Made by a program: the position numbers and the translations under genes. A stretch of 64,000 nt of DNA from Aureococcus anophagefferens (taxonomy: Eukaryota > Sar > Pelagophyceae > Pelagomonadales > Pelagomonadaceae), in the NCBI RefSeq assembly GCF_000186865.1, contig NW_008705572.1, forward strand, positions 579,384-643,383, read 5' to 3'. Of the stretch, positions 45,055-55,200 are shown one piece after another. The notes beneath the pieces were generated by a model. It saw nothing but the letters and a program-made list of their open reading frames with translations, was not told the origin of the DNA and made no database searches. Position 1 is the stretch's first letter; every line of letters begins with the position of its first letter.

Positions 45055-47646
45055 TCAAGCGTCGTCATCCTCTTCGTCGTCGGAGCATGTTTCCCAGCCC
45101 GCGTCGTCGTCGTCGTCGTCGCCGCCGACGTCGGCCCGGCGGCGCTTCGCCGGCTTGGCCGCTTCGCGGCGCTTCTTCGGCTTGCCATGATTGCTCAGCC
45201 GAATCATATCTTCGGCGACGTTCGCGAAGTACCGCTCCATGCCTTCGACGACCTGCCGCAGCGTGTCGAGGTCGTCGATCGTCTGGACCTCCTCGAGCGT
45301 CGGCATCTTCCCCAGGACCTGGGACACGCCGGACGCCGCTTCGGGCTGCTCCGCGACCATGCCTTTCAATGCGCGCACGACCCGGGAATTGAGGGCTTTC
45401 TTCGCGCGGTCGAGGAGGTCCCACCGTTCGGCGTCTCGCATTCCCGGGAGCACGGCGTCCCAGCAGCCGGCGGCCGGCGGCGCCACCGCGTCGTCGTTTT
45501 CGCCGCCGTCGCCGTCGCCGCCGTCGGATCCGAGCCCAGAGTCCGAGTCGGACGAGTCGTCGCCCATGCTGTCGTAGCCGCCGAAGCCGCCGCCGCCGCC
45601 GCCGCCGCGGCACGGGCAGCGGAAGCCCTGCAAGCCCCTAAAGTAGTGGTCGCCGCAGCGGTGGCAGTGGGCCTCGCGGTAGTCGCCGATGCACTGGCCG
45701 AAGGCCGGGCACTCCGTGCAGTGGTTGTGGAACTTGCCGCTGTCGAAACGCGTGTCCCCGGAGCACATGCCCGTCAAGTAGTTTCCGCAACATTCCTCGC
45801 ACTGGACCGCGCCCTCCTCGCCGCCGTTCTCGTAGTCGTTGCCTCCGTAATCGGACTGGTGGAGCGCGTCGCGGACCGTGCACACCAGCTCCTTCCCGCA
45901 GCAGCAGCAGCCGCCCTCGTAGAGCGTCGCGTCGAGGAACGTCGCCGCGTCGCCCATGGGCACGTGGCCGTTGAGCATGCCCGCGCGCAGGCACGCGCTC
46001 GTGTGCTCCGGCTGTTCGACGCCCGCGCTCCGGAGGTACGCGTGGATCGTTTCCTCCGTCGGCGGCGGCGGCGGCGCGGCGAAGGCGCCGATGATGCCCT
46101 GGACGGCGTCGGGCACGCCCGCGGGGAGGCCCGGGATCGGCGGCGGCGGCGCGTCCACGGCGGCGACGGCCGGCGGCGCCGCGGCCGGATCGACGTCGAC
46201 GTCGCCGGCGACGACCTTCGCGGCGAAGCGGCCGTCCTTGGCGGCGAGGGCGTTCGCGAGCTCCTCGATCTCGCTGCGGTCGCCGACGACGTAGTGGCGC
46301 GTCGCCGTCGAAGCGGCGCCGCCGGTCCAGTCGTCGCAGGCGACGCGGACGCGCTTGTCCTTGCGCCGCGGCAGCACGGGCGTCGCGGCGAAGGCGCCCG
46401 CGGGCGTCGAGAAGTCGAGGCAGAGCACGGCCGCGTGCTCGAGGTCCGCGCCCATGGCGATCAGGCCCTCGGCGACGCGGCCCGGGTCGCGGTCGCCCTC
46501 GCGCTCGCGCGAATGCGTGCCGAGGTCGTCGACGGTGAGGGTACCCTGGGCGTTCTTCGGTACAGGCAGGCCGCCGTTGGGCCGCGCCGCGTCTAGCGCG
46601 ACGACGCGCGCGCCGACGAGCGTCGCGAGGTCGACGCGGAACCGGCGCGAGACGCTCCGCTTCCAGCGGACGTGGTCCGCGAGCACCTGCAGCGCCCCGG
46701 GGCCGAGCGCCCGCAGGCGCGCCTCGTGGCTCGAGCCCCGCGGCGCGCGCGCGATGGGGTCCTCGTCGTCGTCGTCGCCGTCGTTGACGTCGTAGCCGCC
46801 GCGGCCGTGCCTCAACATGATGCCGCTCATCGTCACGCGCTGCCGCTTCGTCGCCTTGCAGACGGCGTCGATCGCGTCGAGCTCCGGGACCGTCGCGACG
46901 GCGTCGCGGAGGGCTTCGTCGTCGGGAGCCGCGTCGAAGGCCGCCCAGGCCGCCTCGAAGGCCGGCGCGAGGGTCGGCTTGTGGTCGCAGAAGTCGTAGA
47001 CGAGGCGCTCGCCCGCGGGGTCGTGGCGCACGAGGAGCTGGCACGGGTAGCTCGCGTGGAAGCCCGCGACGTCGGCGCCGCCGGGCGCCGCGAGGTAGAC
47101 GCTCCAGACGCGCCCGCCGGCGAGCGTCGTCAGCGGCGCGAGCTTCGACCGGTCGTGGATCGCGTACTCCTGGGGCCAGAACGCCTCCGGCGCCTCGGGG
47201 TCCCTCGGGTGCCGCCGCGCGACTTCGACGAAGGCGATGTCCTCGAGGTCCGCCCATTCCGGGTGACAGATGTCGTGGCGGTAGCCGTTGACGGGCACGC
47301 CGTCGTAGCCGTCCGTCTCGACGACGCCGGGCAGCAGCCGCTCGACGAACTGCTCGCAGTCCGGCGCGCGGACCGCGTACGCCTCGCCCGCCCGCGGCGA
47401 CGCGAGGAGCAGCCGGAGCTCCTCGAGGGCCGGCCGCCGCGCGGAAGCGAGGAGGTCCACGACGCTCGCGCGCGCCATGTGGAGCGGGTGCTCGGCCACG
47501 CCCTTGGCGCCGGTCTTGGCCCAGCGGAACGCCGCCTCGGCGCCGAGGTCCTCCTCGTCGTCCTTGTCGAGGATCGTGGCCATCATCGCGGGCATGGATC
47601 CGTCCGCGTTCACTTCGCCCATGATGCCCGATGCGGCTTGGCCCAT
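45055..47646 (-). CDS. Probable N-myristoylated, Cys-rich 863-residue protein
   Basis: A single exon starts at the ATG at 47646. MGQAASG matches the N-myristoylation consensus (Gly2, Ser6), so membrane anchoring is likely. Residues about 20-470 form an unrecognised globular region (FCDHKPTLAPAFEAAWAAF, TVPELDAIDAVCKATKRQR). Around 560-700 is a dense Cys/His region (EGGCCCCGKELVC, CEECCGNYLTGMC, NHCTECPAFGQC, HCHRCGDHYFRG), probably several zinc sites. A Gly/Asp/Ser-rich linker leads to a helical C-terminus (LDTLRQVVEGMERYF) and an acidic tail with a basic KKRREAAKPAKRRR patch. I do not recognise a family; a zinc-dependent ubiquitin-type role is possible but unsupported. Confidence 0.7.
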   Translation of the reverse strand: MGQAASGIMGEVNADGSMPAMMATILDKDDEEDLGAEAAFRWAKTGAKGVAEHPLHMARASVVDLLASARRPALEELRLLLASPRAGEAYAVRAPDCEQFVERLLPGVVETDGYDGVPVNGYRHDICHPEWADLEDIAFVEVARRHPRDPEAPEAFWPQEYAIHDRSKLAPLTTLAGGRVWSVYLAAPGGADVAGFHASYPCQLLVRHDPAGERLVYDFCDHKPTLAPAFEAAWAAFDAAPDDEALRDAVATVPELDAIDAVCKATKRQRVTMSGIMLRHGRGGYDVNDGDDDDEDPIARAPRGSSHEARLRALGPGALQVLADHVRWKRSVSRRFRVDLATLVGARVVALDAARPNGGLPVPKNAQGTLTVDDLGTHSREREGDRDPGRVAEGLIAMGADLEHAAVLCLDFSTPAGAFAATPVLPRRKDKRVRVACDDWTGGAASTATRHYVVGDRSEIEELANALAAKDGRFAAKVVAGDVDVDPAAAPPAVAAVDAPPPPIPGLPAGVPDAVQGIIGAFAAPPPPPTEETIHAYLRSAGVEQPEHTSACLRAGMLNGHVPMGDAATFLDATLYEGGCCCCGKELVCTVRDALHQSDYGGNDYENGGEEGAVQCEECCGNYLTGMCSGDTRFDSGKFHNHCTECPAFGQCIGDYREAHCHRCGDHYFRGLQGFRCPCRGGGGGGGFGGYDSMGDDSSDSDSGLGSDGGDGDGGENDDAVAPPAAGCWDAVLPGMRDAERWDLLDRAKKALNSRVVRALKGMVAEQPEAASGVSQVLGKMPTLEEVQTIDDLDTLRQVVEGMERYFANVAEDMIRLSNHGKPKKRREAAKPAKRRRADVGGDDDDDDAGWETCSDDEEDDDA

Positions 47647-47670
47647 GCTTTAAACGAGGCAGCCAAAACA

Positions 47671-47774
47671 AGTCGAGTCACCCGTGCTTTTAGGACGCAG
47701 CCAGACGGCGGATCCGGAGAGCAGTCGAGTCACCCGTGCTTTTAGGACGCAGCCAGACGGCGGATCTGGAGAGC
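47671..47774. repeat. Two tandem copies of a 52-bp unit
   Basis: Copies at 47671-47722 and 47723-47774 differ by one base (GATCC versus GATCT). They start 25 bases upstream of the ATG of the myristoylated protein gene, so they lie in its leader or promoter. The remainder of the 360-base spacer (47647-48006) shows no gene. Confidence 0.9.
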
Positions 47775-48006
47775 AGCCCGCCTCAGTCGTGTCGCTCGAA
47801 GTTCATCTTGAAGGGCAATTGAAGGAAAGTTGAAGACAAGTGCAGGATGGCTAAAAATCCGCCCATGGGGCCGCGGTTAAAGGTTCGGATGCGGGGCGCT
47901 CTGGGGCCGGCGGTCGACTTTGCGAGGTCGGGCCGGCGGCGGCGGGGCGTCGCGGGGCGGTCGAGCCGCGACGTATGTGCAACGGGCGCGCGTTTCCGCG
48001 GCGCGC

Positions 48007-49566
48007 CTAGCGGGAGTCGTAGGTGCAGATGCCGAGGCCCGAGATGGCCTTGCAGGAGGCCTTGTCGCCGCACTGGGCGTCGCCGGCGCGGAGGCTGGCC
48101 TCGTCCGTCGACGGCGAGCACATGAGCGCGCAGTACTTCTTGCCCGACGCCGCGTCCGAGAGCGCGCACTGGGGCTTCGCGGTGACGCCCGCGGGGACGT
48201 CGGTGGGGCAGGCGGCGGCCGTGCAGGACGGGGAGCAGATCTCGCCCGCGAGGCCCTGGATCTGGACCTTGAGCTCGTCGGCCTCGCAGCCGACGTTCGG
48301 GTCGCCGTAGTGCGTCTCCGCGTCCGCGACGCCCGTCGGCTTCGAGGCGCCCGTGGGGTAGGACGGCTCGGAGGCGATGCCGCAGATGTTGGAGCCGCGG
48401 GCGATGCGCACGTAGCCGGACTCGCCCCAGGTCGTGCCCCAGGAGTTCTTGACCTTCCAGTATTCGGAGCCGTCGTCGGTGCCGTAGCCGACGACGAGGA
48501 CGCCGTGGTCGAGGTTCGTGCCGCAGGCGGACGAGTCGAGGATGCCGGAAGAGTAGGACTGGAAGACGGACTTGTCGGCCTCGATGGCGATGGACACGGG
48601 GCCGATGGCGACGGCCGTCTTGAGCGCGTCCTCGTCGCCGGACGGCACGTCCGTGTGGCCCGAGAGCGTCGCGACCTTGTCGCAGGTCGTCTTGCACGTG
48701 CCCTTGGCCGCCGTGTAGGCGTAGTCGGCCTCGGAGCAGATGCCGCCGTTGGACTGGATCCACTTGAACGCGTTGTCCATGAGGCCGCCGTTGCACCCGC
48801 TGTCCGTCGTGTCGCAGTCGACGAGGTTCTGCTCGCTGAGGGACGTGAGCGTGTTGCCCGCGATCTCGAAGGCGCCCTCGAGGGCGCCCGTCGTGGAGAA
48901 GGACCAGCAGGAGCCGCACTGGCCCTGGTTCTTGACGCCCGTGACCGCGCCGGACGCGACCCAGTCGACGTCCGACGCGACCGCGTCGACCTGCTTGGCG
49001 AGCGTGTAGTCGTAGTTGCGCTCGCGCTCCATGTAGGCCTTGGCGCCCGTGGCGTCGCCGACGTACTGGGCGACGAACTCGTCCCAGAACATGCCCGAGA
49101 ACTCGTTGTGGCCGAGCTTGTACGTCGAGTTCTTCGCGTTGTGCGCGACGATGCGCGCGTCCGTCTCGAGGAAGGCCGCGAGGGCGCGGGCCTCGGCCTC
49201 GGCCGTCTCGTAGGCGACCTCGAAGGTGCTCTTCCAGAGGCCGAACTTGGACTGCGGAGGGGATTCGAACTCGGGTCCCGGGTCCGGCGGCGCGCGCGCG
49301 CGCGGCGGGGGTGCGAGGAGGCGGGTCGCTCGTCGCGGTGCGCGGGACGGGTGCGTGTCCGGGGGCGGCGGGGCGCTTTGGGGCGCCCCGCCCGCGGGCC
49401 GCCCCGGGTTTTCCGATCTTCAAGGGCTGCCCCGGGGCGGGCGGGGAGTCGCGAGACGCCGGGCGCGCACGCTGGCCTCCATGTCGGGGGAGTTGAGGTC
49501 GACGGCGAGCTCGACCATGAGGCCGGCGGCCGGGGCGGCGGCGAGGGCGATGAGGGTGGTCTTCAT
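48007..49566 (-). CDS. Papain-family cysteine protease (cathepsin-like) preproenzyme
   Basis: Exon 1 (49566-49471) encodes the signal peptide MKTTLIALAAAPAAG; a 219-nt GT-AG intron precedes exon 2 (49251-48007), for 446 residues in total. The propeptide is of the I29 inhibitor type (TFEVAYETAEAEARALAAFL, NSTYKLGHNEFSGMFWDEF). The mature enzyme has QGQCGSCWSFS (Cys about 146), SLSEQNLVDCD, GCNGGLMDNAF, DHGVLVVGYG (His about 279) and KNSWGTTWGESGYVRIARG (Asn about 302), so the catalytic triad is complete. A C-terminal Cys-rich extension of about 100 residues (CSPSCTAAACPTD, CGDKASCKAISGLGIC) follows. It is probably vacuolar/lysosomal or secreted. Confidence 0.92.
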
Positions 49567-49907
49567 CGTGCGTGAGGGTGTTTAGAGCTTCTTGGCGCGG
49601 GACTCGGCAGCCTTTGACCCAAATCAACCAATGGGAAGACCCGCTTTCGTTCGCGGCGCGCTATCCGGCTTGTTCAACGGAGATCGGCGCCGCTATTTGG
49701 CTGACCCGGGTCAAGGCCGCCGAGTCCCGAAGCTGCCCAATCAAGAGGCTGCCCGGGTTCTTGCCGTTGGGGTTTTGATTTTATCAACCATGCAACATGG
49801 TGGGTCGCTAAATCAGTGGAGCTCTGCGGCTCTTCGGCGGCCAGCACCAAGGCCGCAAGCTTCGGCGGCCAGCACAAAGGCCGCAAGCTTCGGCGGCCAG
49901 CACAGCC
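49567..49907. promoter_or_regulatory. Divergent spacer with CCAAT boxes and 28-bp tandem repeat
   Basis: The 341 bases separate the protease (minus) and the 2OG oxygenase (plus). CCAAT occurs at 49628-49632 and 49737-49741. At 49833-49905 a 28-bp unit beginning TTCGGCGGCCAGCACMAAGG is repeated about 2.6 times, ending two bases before the ATG at 49908, so it probably lies in the leader of the oxygenase mRNA. Confidence 0.65.
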
Positions 49908-50609
49908 ATGGCGCTCCGCGCGGCGCGCGCGCGCGCGCGCCAGGCCGTGGACCGCGGCGCGGCGCAGCGGCTCCCGGCGATCCGCATCCCGAACTTCTGC
50001 AGCGAATCTGACCTGGCCACCATCGACGCGCTCGGTCTGGAGCACGCGCGGCGCCACGGCCCGCCCGTCGCGGCGTCGCCGACGCGGCCGAACTGGACGA
50101 CGCAGTACCTCAACGCGGACGGCCTGGCGCGGGAGCGGGCGCCCGAGCTGCTCGACCGCCTCGTGGACCTGGCGACGGACGTCGACGCGGAGCACTTTGG
50201 GGGCCGCGCTCGCGCGAGCGGCGCTCGCGCGCGGTGCGTCGAGCTCCATCGGTGCGGCGAGGGGTCGTCGCTGGCGGATCCGATGCACTTCGACAGCGGC
50301 TCCATCGTCACGCTGGACGTCATGCTCGACGAGGCCGACGCGGGCGGCGTCTTCGAGACCCTGGAGGCGGACGGCGCGCTTCGACCGCACGTCTTCGAGC
50401 GCGGCGACGCCATCGTCTTCCCGTCCTACAAATACCACTCCGTCTCGCAGATCGAGGCGGGCCTCCGGCGCGTGCTCGTCATGGAGCTCTGGCAGGGCGA
50501 CGAGAAGCGCGCGAACTTCCGGAGCAGCATCGCCCGGGGCGACGACGACGAGCTGAAGCTGGGCGTCAAGGAGGCCGAGGCGCCCCACGAGGCCGCGTGG
50601 CGTAACTAG
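49908..50609 (+). CDS. 2-oxoglutarate/Fe(II)-dependent dioxygenase (prolyl 4-hydroxylase-like)
   Basis: A single exon encodes 233 residues. IPNFCSESDLATIDAL opens the domain. MHFDSGSIVTLDVML gives the iron ligands H127 and D129. GGVFETLEADGALRP and RGDAIVFPSYKYHSVSQIE supply the distal His177, and GLRRVLVMELW the 2-oxoglutarate-binding Arg. This is the pattern of the P4H-type 2OG-Fe(II) superfamily. There is no signal peptide: the N-terminus (MALRAARARARQAVDRG) is basic and could be a mitochondrial or plastid leader. The substrate is unknown. Confidence 0.85.
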   Translation: MALRAARARARQAVDRGAAQRLPAIRIPNFCSESDLATIDALGLEHARRHGPPVAASPTRPNWTTQYLNADGLARERAPELLDRLVDLATDVDAEHFGGRARASGARARCVELHRCGEGSSLADPMHFDSGSIVTLDVMLDEADAGGVFETLEADGALRPHVFERGDAIVFPSYKYHSVSQIEAGLRRVLVMELWQGDEKRANFRSSIARGDDDELKLGVKEAEAPHEAAWRN

Positions 50610-50661
50610 TCTGTGTGCGGCCACGAAACGAACATGTTAAAAAACACAGAGACACGCGGCG

Positions 50662-52041
50662 TTACCCGGCCCAGGACGTCCGCCCGCCCGGGTGGCCCTT
50701 CTTCGCGCGGAGCCCGCCCGTCTGGTAGACGTCCTTGGGCTTGCTCTTCTTCTCCTGGGGCCGCACGGAGTTGGCGCGGGGGAACTTGCCCTCGCGGTAG
50801 AGGTAGTAGGAGTAGGGCCGGTAGGGCCGGTTGCGGCCCACGGCGGTCGCGACCCAGGCGACGACCGCGTCCGCGGCGAAGAGGCGCAGCCGGAGCGCGG
50901 ACGCCCGCGCGGGGCCGACGGCGTCGGCGACGACGTCGGCGATGGGCGGCCCCGGCGCGTGGGTCTCGCCGGCGACCTGCGTCGGGAGCCGGCCCCGGCA
51001 GTCCGCGGCGCGCTCGTCCGCGCCCGCTCGGAGGAGCGTGCGCACGAGCAGGGGGTCGCCGGCCCGGCACGCGGCGTGGAGCACCGTGTCCGTGCGGCAG
51101 TCCGCCGCGTTGACGTCCGCGCCCGCGCCGACGAGGAGCCGCAGGAGCCGGCTGCGCCCGGACGCGCCGGAAAAAAAGGGCCGCGAGCCCGCGCAGAGCA
51201 GGTGCGCGGGCGTCCGGCCCTGCGCGTTCCGCGCGCGCGCCAGCGCCCGCGGGTCCCGCGCCCGGTCGAGCTCCCGCGTGGCCAGCTCGATGTCGCCGCG
51301 CCAGCAGAGCGCGTGCAGGTCGCTGTGGCCCGGGTCCGGCCGCGGCCGGGCCGCCGCGTGCCGCGCGTCCTCCCGCTCCAGCAGTTCGCGGACCTCGCGC
51401 CAGCTGTAGCCCACGAGGGGCTGCGAGCCGTCGTTCGTCTCCGCCAGCGCGTGGTGCAGCTTCTTGAATTCCTTGCTCTGGTGCTCGCGCGGGACCATCG
51501 TCGGCCAGCACGTCCGGTAGGGACCCTTGTAGACGAAGGCGCGGCCGCCCTCGCCCCGGTCGTCCGGGTGCGCTTCGTCCGCCTCGGACCCGAGCTTCAG
51601 CCGCGCGTCCGTGAGGTCGATGGCGCCGGCGACGCCCGCGTCCTTGCCCCACTTCGCGCGTAACCCGACGGCCTCGCGCTTCTCGTAGCGGCCCTTCGAC
51701 TTCTTCCCCGCGGCGTCGGCCTTGGATCGCATGCGTAAAAAACCGATCACCGACGACTCGCGCCGCTTCCGCATCTCCGGCGCGCGCTTGTGCATGGCCT
51801 TGTTCGCGCGCCAGCCGTCGTCCTGCATCGCGCGCGCGAACTTGCCGCCCTCCTTGGGCTTGTCGACGGCGACGTACTCGTAGGGCTTCTGGCCGCTGGG
51901 ATCCGCGCGGATCCGCAGCTCCTGGTCCGGGTTCACGCGGCTCAGCGCCGGCGCGGCCTCGGAGGCCGCGACGCCCTTTTCGTACTTCTCGACGGTCGAC
52001 GCGCGCACGCCCGCGTGGTCCATCTTATGCATGCGCACCAT
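50662..52041 (-). CDS. Ankyrin-repeat protein
   Basis: A single exon encodes 459 residues from the ATG at 52041 (MVRMHKMDHAG). The N-terminal 200 residues are basic and unrecognised (KPYEYVAVDKPKEGGKFARA, FVYKGPYRTCWPTMVPREH). Ankyrin repeats occupy about 245-370 (HSDLHALCWRGDIELATREL, GRTPAHLLCAG, LLRLLVGAGADVNAADCRTD, TVLHAACRAGDPLLVRTLL). The C-terminal part has RPYRPYSYYLYREGKFP and a Lys/Gly-rich tail. It is probably a scaffold protein; the partner is unknown. The stop lies 52 bases from the convergent oxygenase stop. Confidence 0.75.
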   Translation of the reverse strand: MVRMHKMDHAGVRASTVEKYEKGVAASEAAPALSRVNPDQELRIRADPSGQKPYEYVAVDKPKEGGKFARAMQDDGWRANKAMHKRAPEMRKRRESSVIGFLRMRSKADAAGKKSKGRYEKREAVGLRAKWGKDAGVAGAIDLTDARLKLGSEADEAHPDDRGEGGRAFVYKGPYRTCWPTMVPREHQSKEFKKLHHALAETNDGSQPLVGYSWREVRELLEREDARHAAARPRPDPGHSDLHALCWRGDIELATRELDRARDPRALARARNAQGRTPAHLLCAGSRPFFSGASGRSRLLRLLVGAGADVNAADCRTDTVLHAACRAGDPLLVRTLLRAGADERAADCRGRLPTQVAGETHAPGPPIADVVADAVGPARASALRLRLFAADAVVAWVATAVGRNRPYRPYSYYLYREGKFPRANSVRPQEKKSKPKDVYQTGGLRAKKGHPGGRTSWAG

Positions 52042-52271
52042 GGTTGTTGGAGCTGTCGCACGAAGCCGCCGGCGCCGGGACGCACCGCCGACGGGCGCGC
52101 ACGGTTGGGAGGACGCTGCCCAGCGGCACCCTGCCCACAAGTTTGGGCCAATCGTGAAGAAAAGTGCTCTTGGGAGTTGACCTTGAGAAGCTCAAGCACG
52201 CGTGTAAAAACCGACAGCCTAGAGAGCATTAGAGGGCTGGCATCGAGGCTGCGCGGGCGCCGTCGCGCACC

Positions 52272-55200
52272 ATGGACATCGACGAGGGCTCCTACGAGGC
52301 CTCCTACCGGTCCCACGGGTCGTCCCACCAGTTCCCGTTCAATTCGCGGCCGTCGTCGGCGCGGAAGCAGCGAGAGAGCGGCGTCGTCGAGGTCGACGAC
52401 GAGCCCGGCGCGAGCCTCCTCGCGGGCCTCGGCGCGGCCGTGCTGGCCCCGGCGGCCTTCGTCGGCGAGGCCGCCGCGCCGTCCGGCGAGGAGGCGGCGG
52501 CGCTCCGCGGGGCGCCCGCGCCCGCGCCCGCGGCGGCCGGCGACGAGGACCTCGCGTCCCGCATCGGCAGCCTCGAGGCCAACCTGCTGGCCCCGCAGCC
52601 CGTCGTGTCGCTGCTGCCCGCCGACGCCGTCACGCAGACCATGGCCCAGGTGCTCCACGCACTCCGGGGCGTCGAGCGGCTCATCGAGGCCGAGGCCGCG
52701 GCCGTCGACGACAAGATCGAGGCCGCGCTGAAGAAGAAGTCCTTCCAGGACCTCAAGGCCGGCTCGGCGCGCGCGTCGACGGTCAACGCCCTCGACAAGG
52801 CCATCGTCGGCGCGCGCGCGGGCGTCGTGCCCGAGAAGGCCGAGGCCATCGAGCGGCCGAAGACGGCCGCGGAGCGGCGCCGGAGCTCGCTCGGTCTGGA
52901 CGAGGGCATGCGGCGGTCCGCGGTGCAGGCGTTGGTCGCCCAGATGATCGTCGAGAGCTCGCGGCGGCACCAGATCGAGACCGACGCGTTGAAGCGCCGC
53001 GTGGCCGTGCTGGAGCGCAACGCCGCGGCGCGCGGGCCGTCGCGGGGCGACGGCGACGGCGACGCGTTGGCCGCGTACGACGACCCGGAGCTCGCGCACC
53101 ACGTCTCCGAGCTCGAGGAGGCGACGCGGGCGACGCGCCACACGCTCACGAGCCTGACGTCCGACGTCGTCGGGCTCAAGGCGCGCACGGCGGGCCTCGA
53201 GCGGTTCCGCCGCGAGGAGGAGGTCCGCGAGAAGACGTTCCAGGCGTCCGTCGACGACGCGAACAAGTCCCTCAAGCGCCTCGCGACCTACGCCGCCGAC
53301 GCGAACGCGCACCACACGCGCACGTGCCGCCAGCTCGACCACAAGCTCAGCGTGCTGGCGACGAACGTCGAGGGCGACCCGCGCGCGTCCGCCGCGGGCC
53401 TCTGGGCGCGCATCGTCGACGAGGGCTCGTCGGACGCGTCGACGTCCTACGCCGACGAGGAGGAGGCGGCGTTGGCGGCTTTAGCGGGCGACGAGGGCGA
53501 GGACACGCTCCGACGACGCCGCGAGTCCGCGGACCGGGGCGCGGTCGCGCGGCGGCGCTGGCGCTGGGCGATCCGCCGGACGGTCGTCGCGAACCGCGCG
53601 CGGAACCACGGGTCTACCATGCTCGACTGCGTCCGCCTCGGCGAGCGGAGCCTGCTGGAGCGCGTGCGCGGCGCGGAGCACGCCTTATTCATGCTCAGCC
53701 AGAACGAGGCCGGCGTCGCGCGCCACGTCACGGAGATGCGGCGCCGGAGCCTCGACCTCGACGACGAGAAGAGCCGCGACCTGGCGCGGCGCATGCGGCG
53801 CGCGGCGCGGCTGCGCGAGGAGTCCGCGCGCGTCATGGACGAGGCCAAGGCGGCGCTCGCGCGGCTCCAGGTCGACGGCTGGCTCATGGCGGACAAGCAG
53901 ACCATCGTCGACCCGCGCTACGAGCACGCCGCGCACGCGATCGCCGGCTTCGTGAAGCTCCGGGAGACGGAGAAGGTGCGGTCCACGCGCCTGTCCGCCG
54001 CCCTCGCCGTCGCCCAGCACGAGCTCGCGACCGTCAAGGACGACCTCCAGCACGAGGCGCGGGCCGCGGAGTCCGCGCAGCTCCAGGCGGACGTCCACAA
54101 CGCGGAGCGGGACCTAAGGACCGCGCGGATGACGGACGCGATCGTCGCGTCCGTGCTCAAGAAGCACGAGGCCCTGGTGCTGGACGCGCTGGGCAGCTCC
54201 CTCGACGAGTTCGGCCCGGGCGCCGCGGGCTCCGCGCCGCCGCCGAAGCGGCTCGAGAGCGCCGTCGCGTTCCTCAAGAAGCGCGTCAACGAGCTCGGCG
54301 CGAAGTTCAACGCGCTCGAGGAGGAGGTCGAGCACGACCACGACCTCATCGAGCACGGCGCCCTCGAGCACGCCGCCGAGCGGAGCCCCGCGCCCAAGCG
54401 GCGGGGGCAGTCGGGGGGGGCGGACGCGGGCGCGATCTTCGAGGTCCGCCACCAGCTCCGCGCGCTCCAGCAGGCGAGCGCCAAGGCCGAGACGCGCCTC
54501 TCCATGAAGGCCGACGGCTTCATGCTGACGGACGTGCTCACGCGGCTCAACAGCCTCGCCGACGCGGAGGCCTCCGGGTCCGCGGACGCGAAGCGTTTGG
54601 CGCGCGACTGCGGCCACCTCCGCGACGCGTTCCCGCGGCTCGTCAAGTGGACCAAGGACTACGTGGACCGGCGTTTGGGCGACTTCGAGGATTTGGCGGC
54701 GACGCAGCGCATCGACGCCGAGGTCGACGGCGAGCCGACGCTGCGCATCACGGGCGCGAACATGGACCAGGGCTGCACGATCGCCTCGCCGCTCGACGCG
54801 CACGCCGCGCTCCACGCGGCGGCCATGGCGCCCTTCCGGCCGGCGTCGGCGGCGGCGACGGCCCGCGCTAGGAGCCCGGCGCGACACCTCGAGGCGCCCG
54901 ACGCGACGCCCCTCGACGACGGCCGCCGCCACCCGGCGCGGCGCCTCAAGGCCGCGCCCGGCCCGCGGCCCGCGTCCGCGAGCCCCGACGTCGCCGCGCC
55001 GCCGGGCGTCGTCGAGCGCGCCAAGCTCGGCAAGCGGCCCGCGACGTCCGGCGGCGACAAGAAGCGGCCGAACCCGCGGAGCCCCGCGGCCGTCGCCGGG
55101 AACCGCAACCCGCCGCGGTCCGCGACGCCGCCGGCCGAGAAGAAGCGCGACGACCTCGACCCGAGCCGCCTCGCGGGCTACGACGACCGCCACGTCGCCC

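Noticed and set aside
49252..49290. GATTCGAA-type T-loop sequence suggesting a tRNA 3' end
   Set aside because: The T-stem does not pair and no matching acceptor or anticodon arm lies about 70 bases away; the segment is inside the protease intron.
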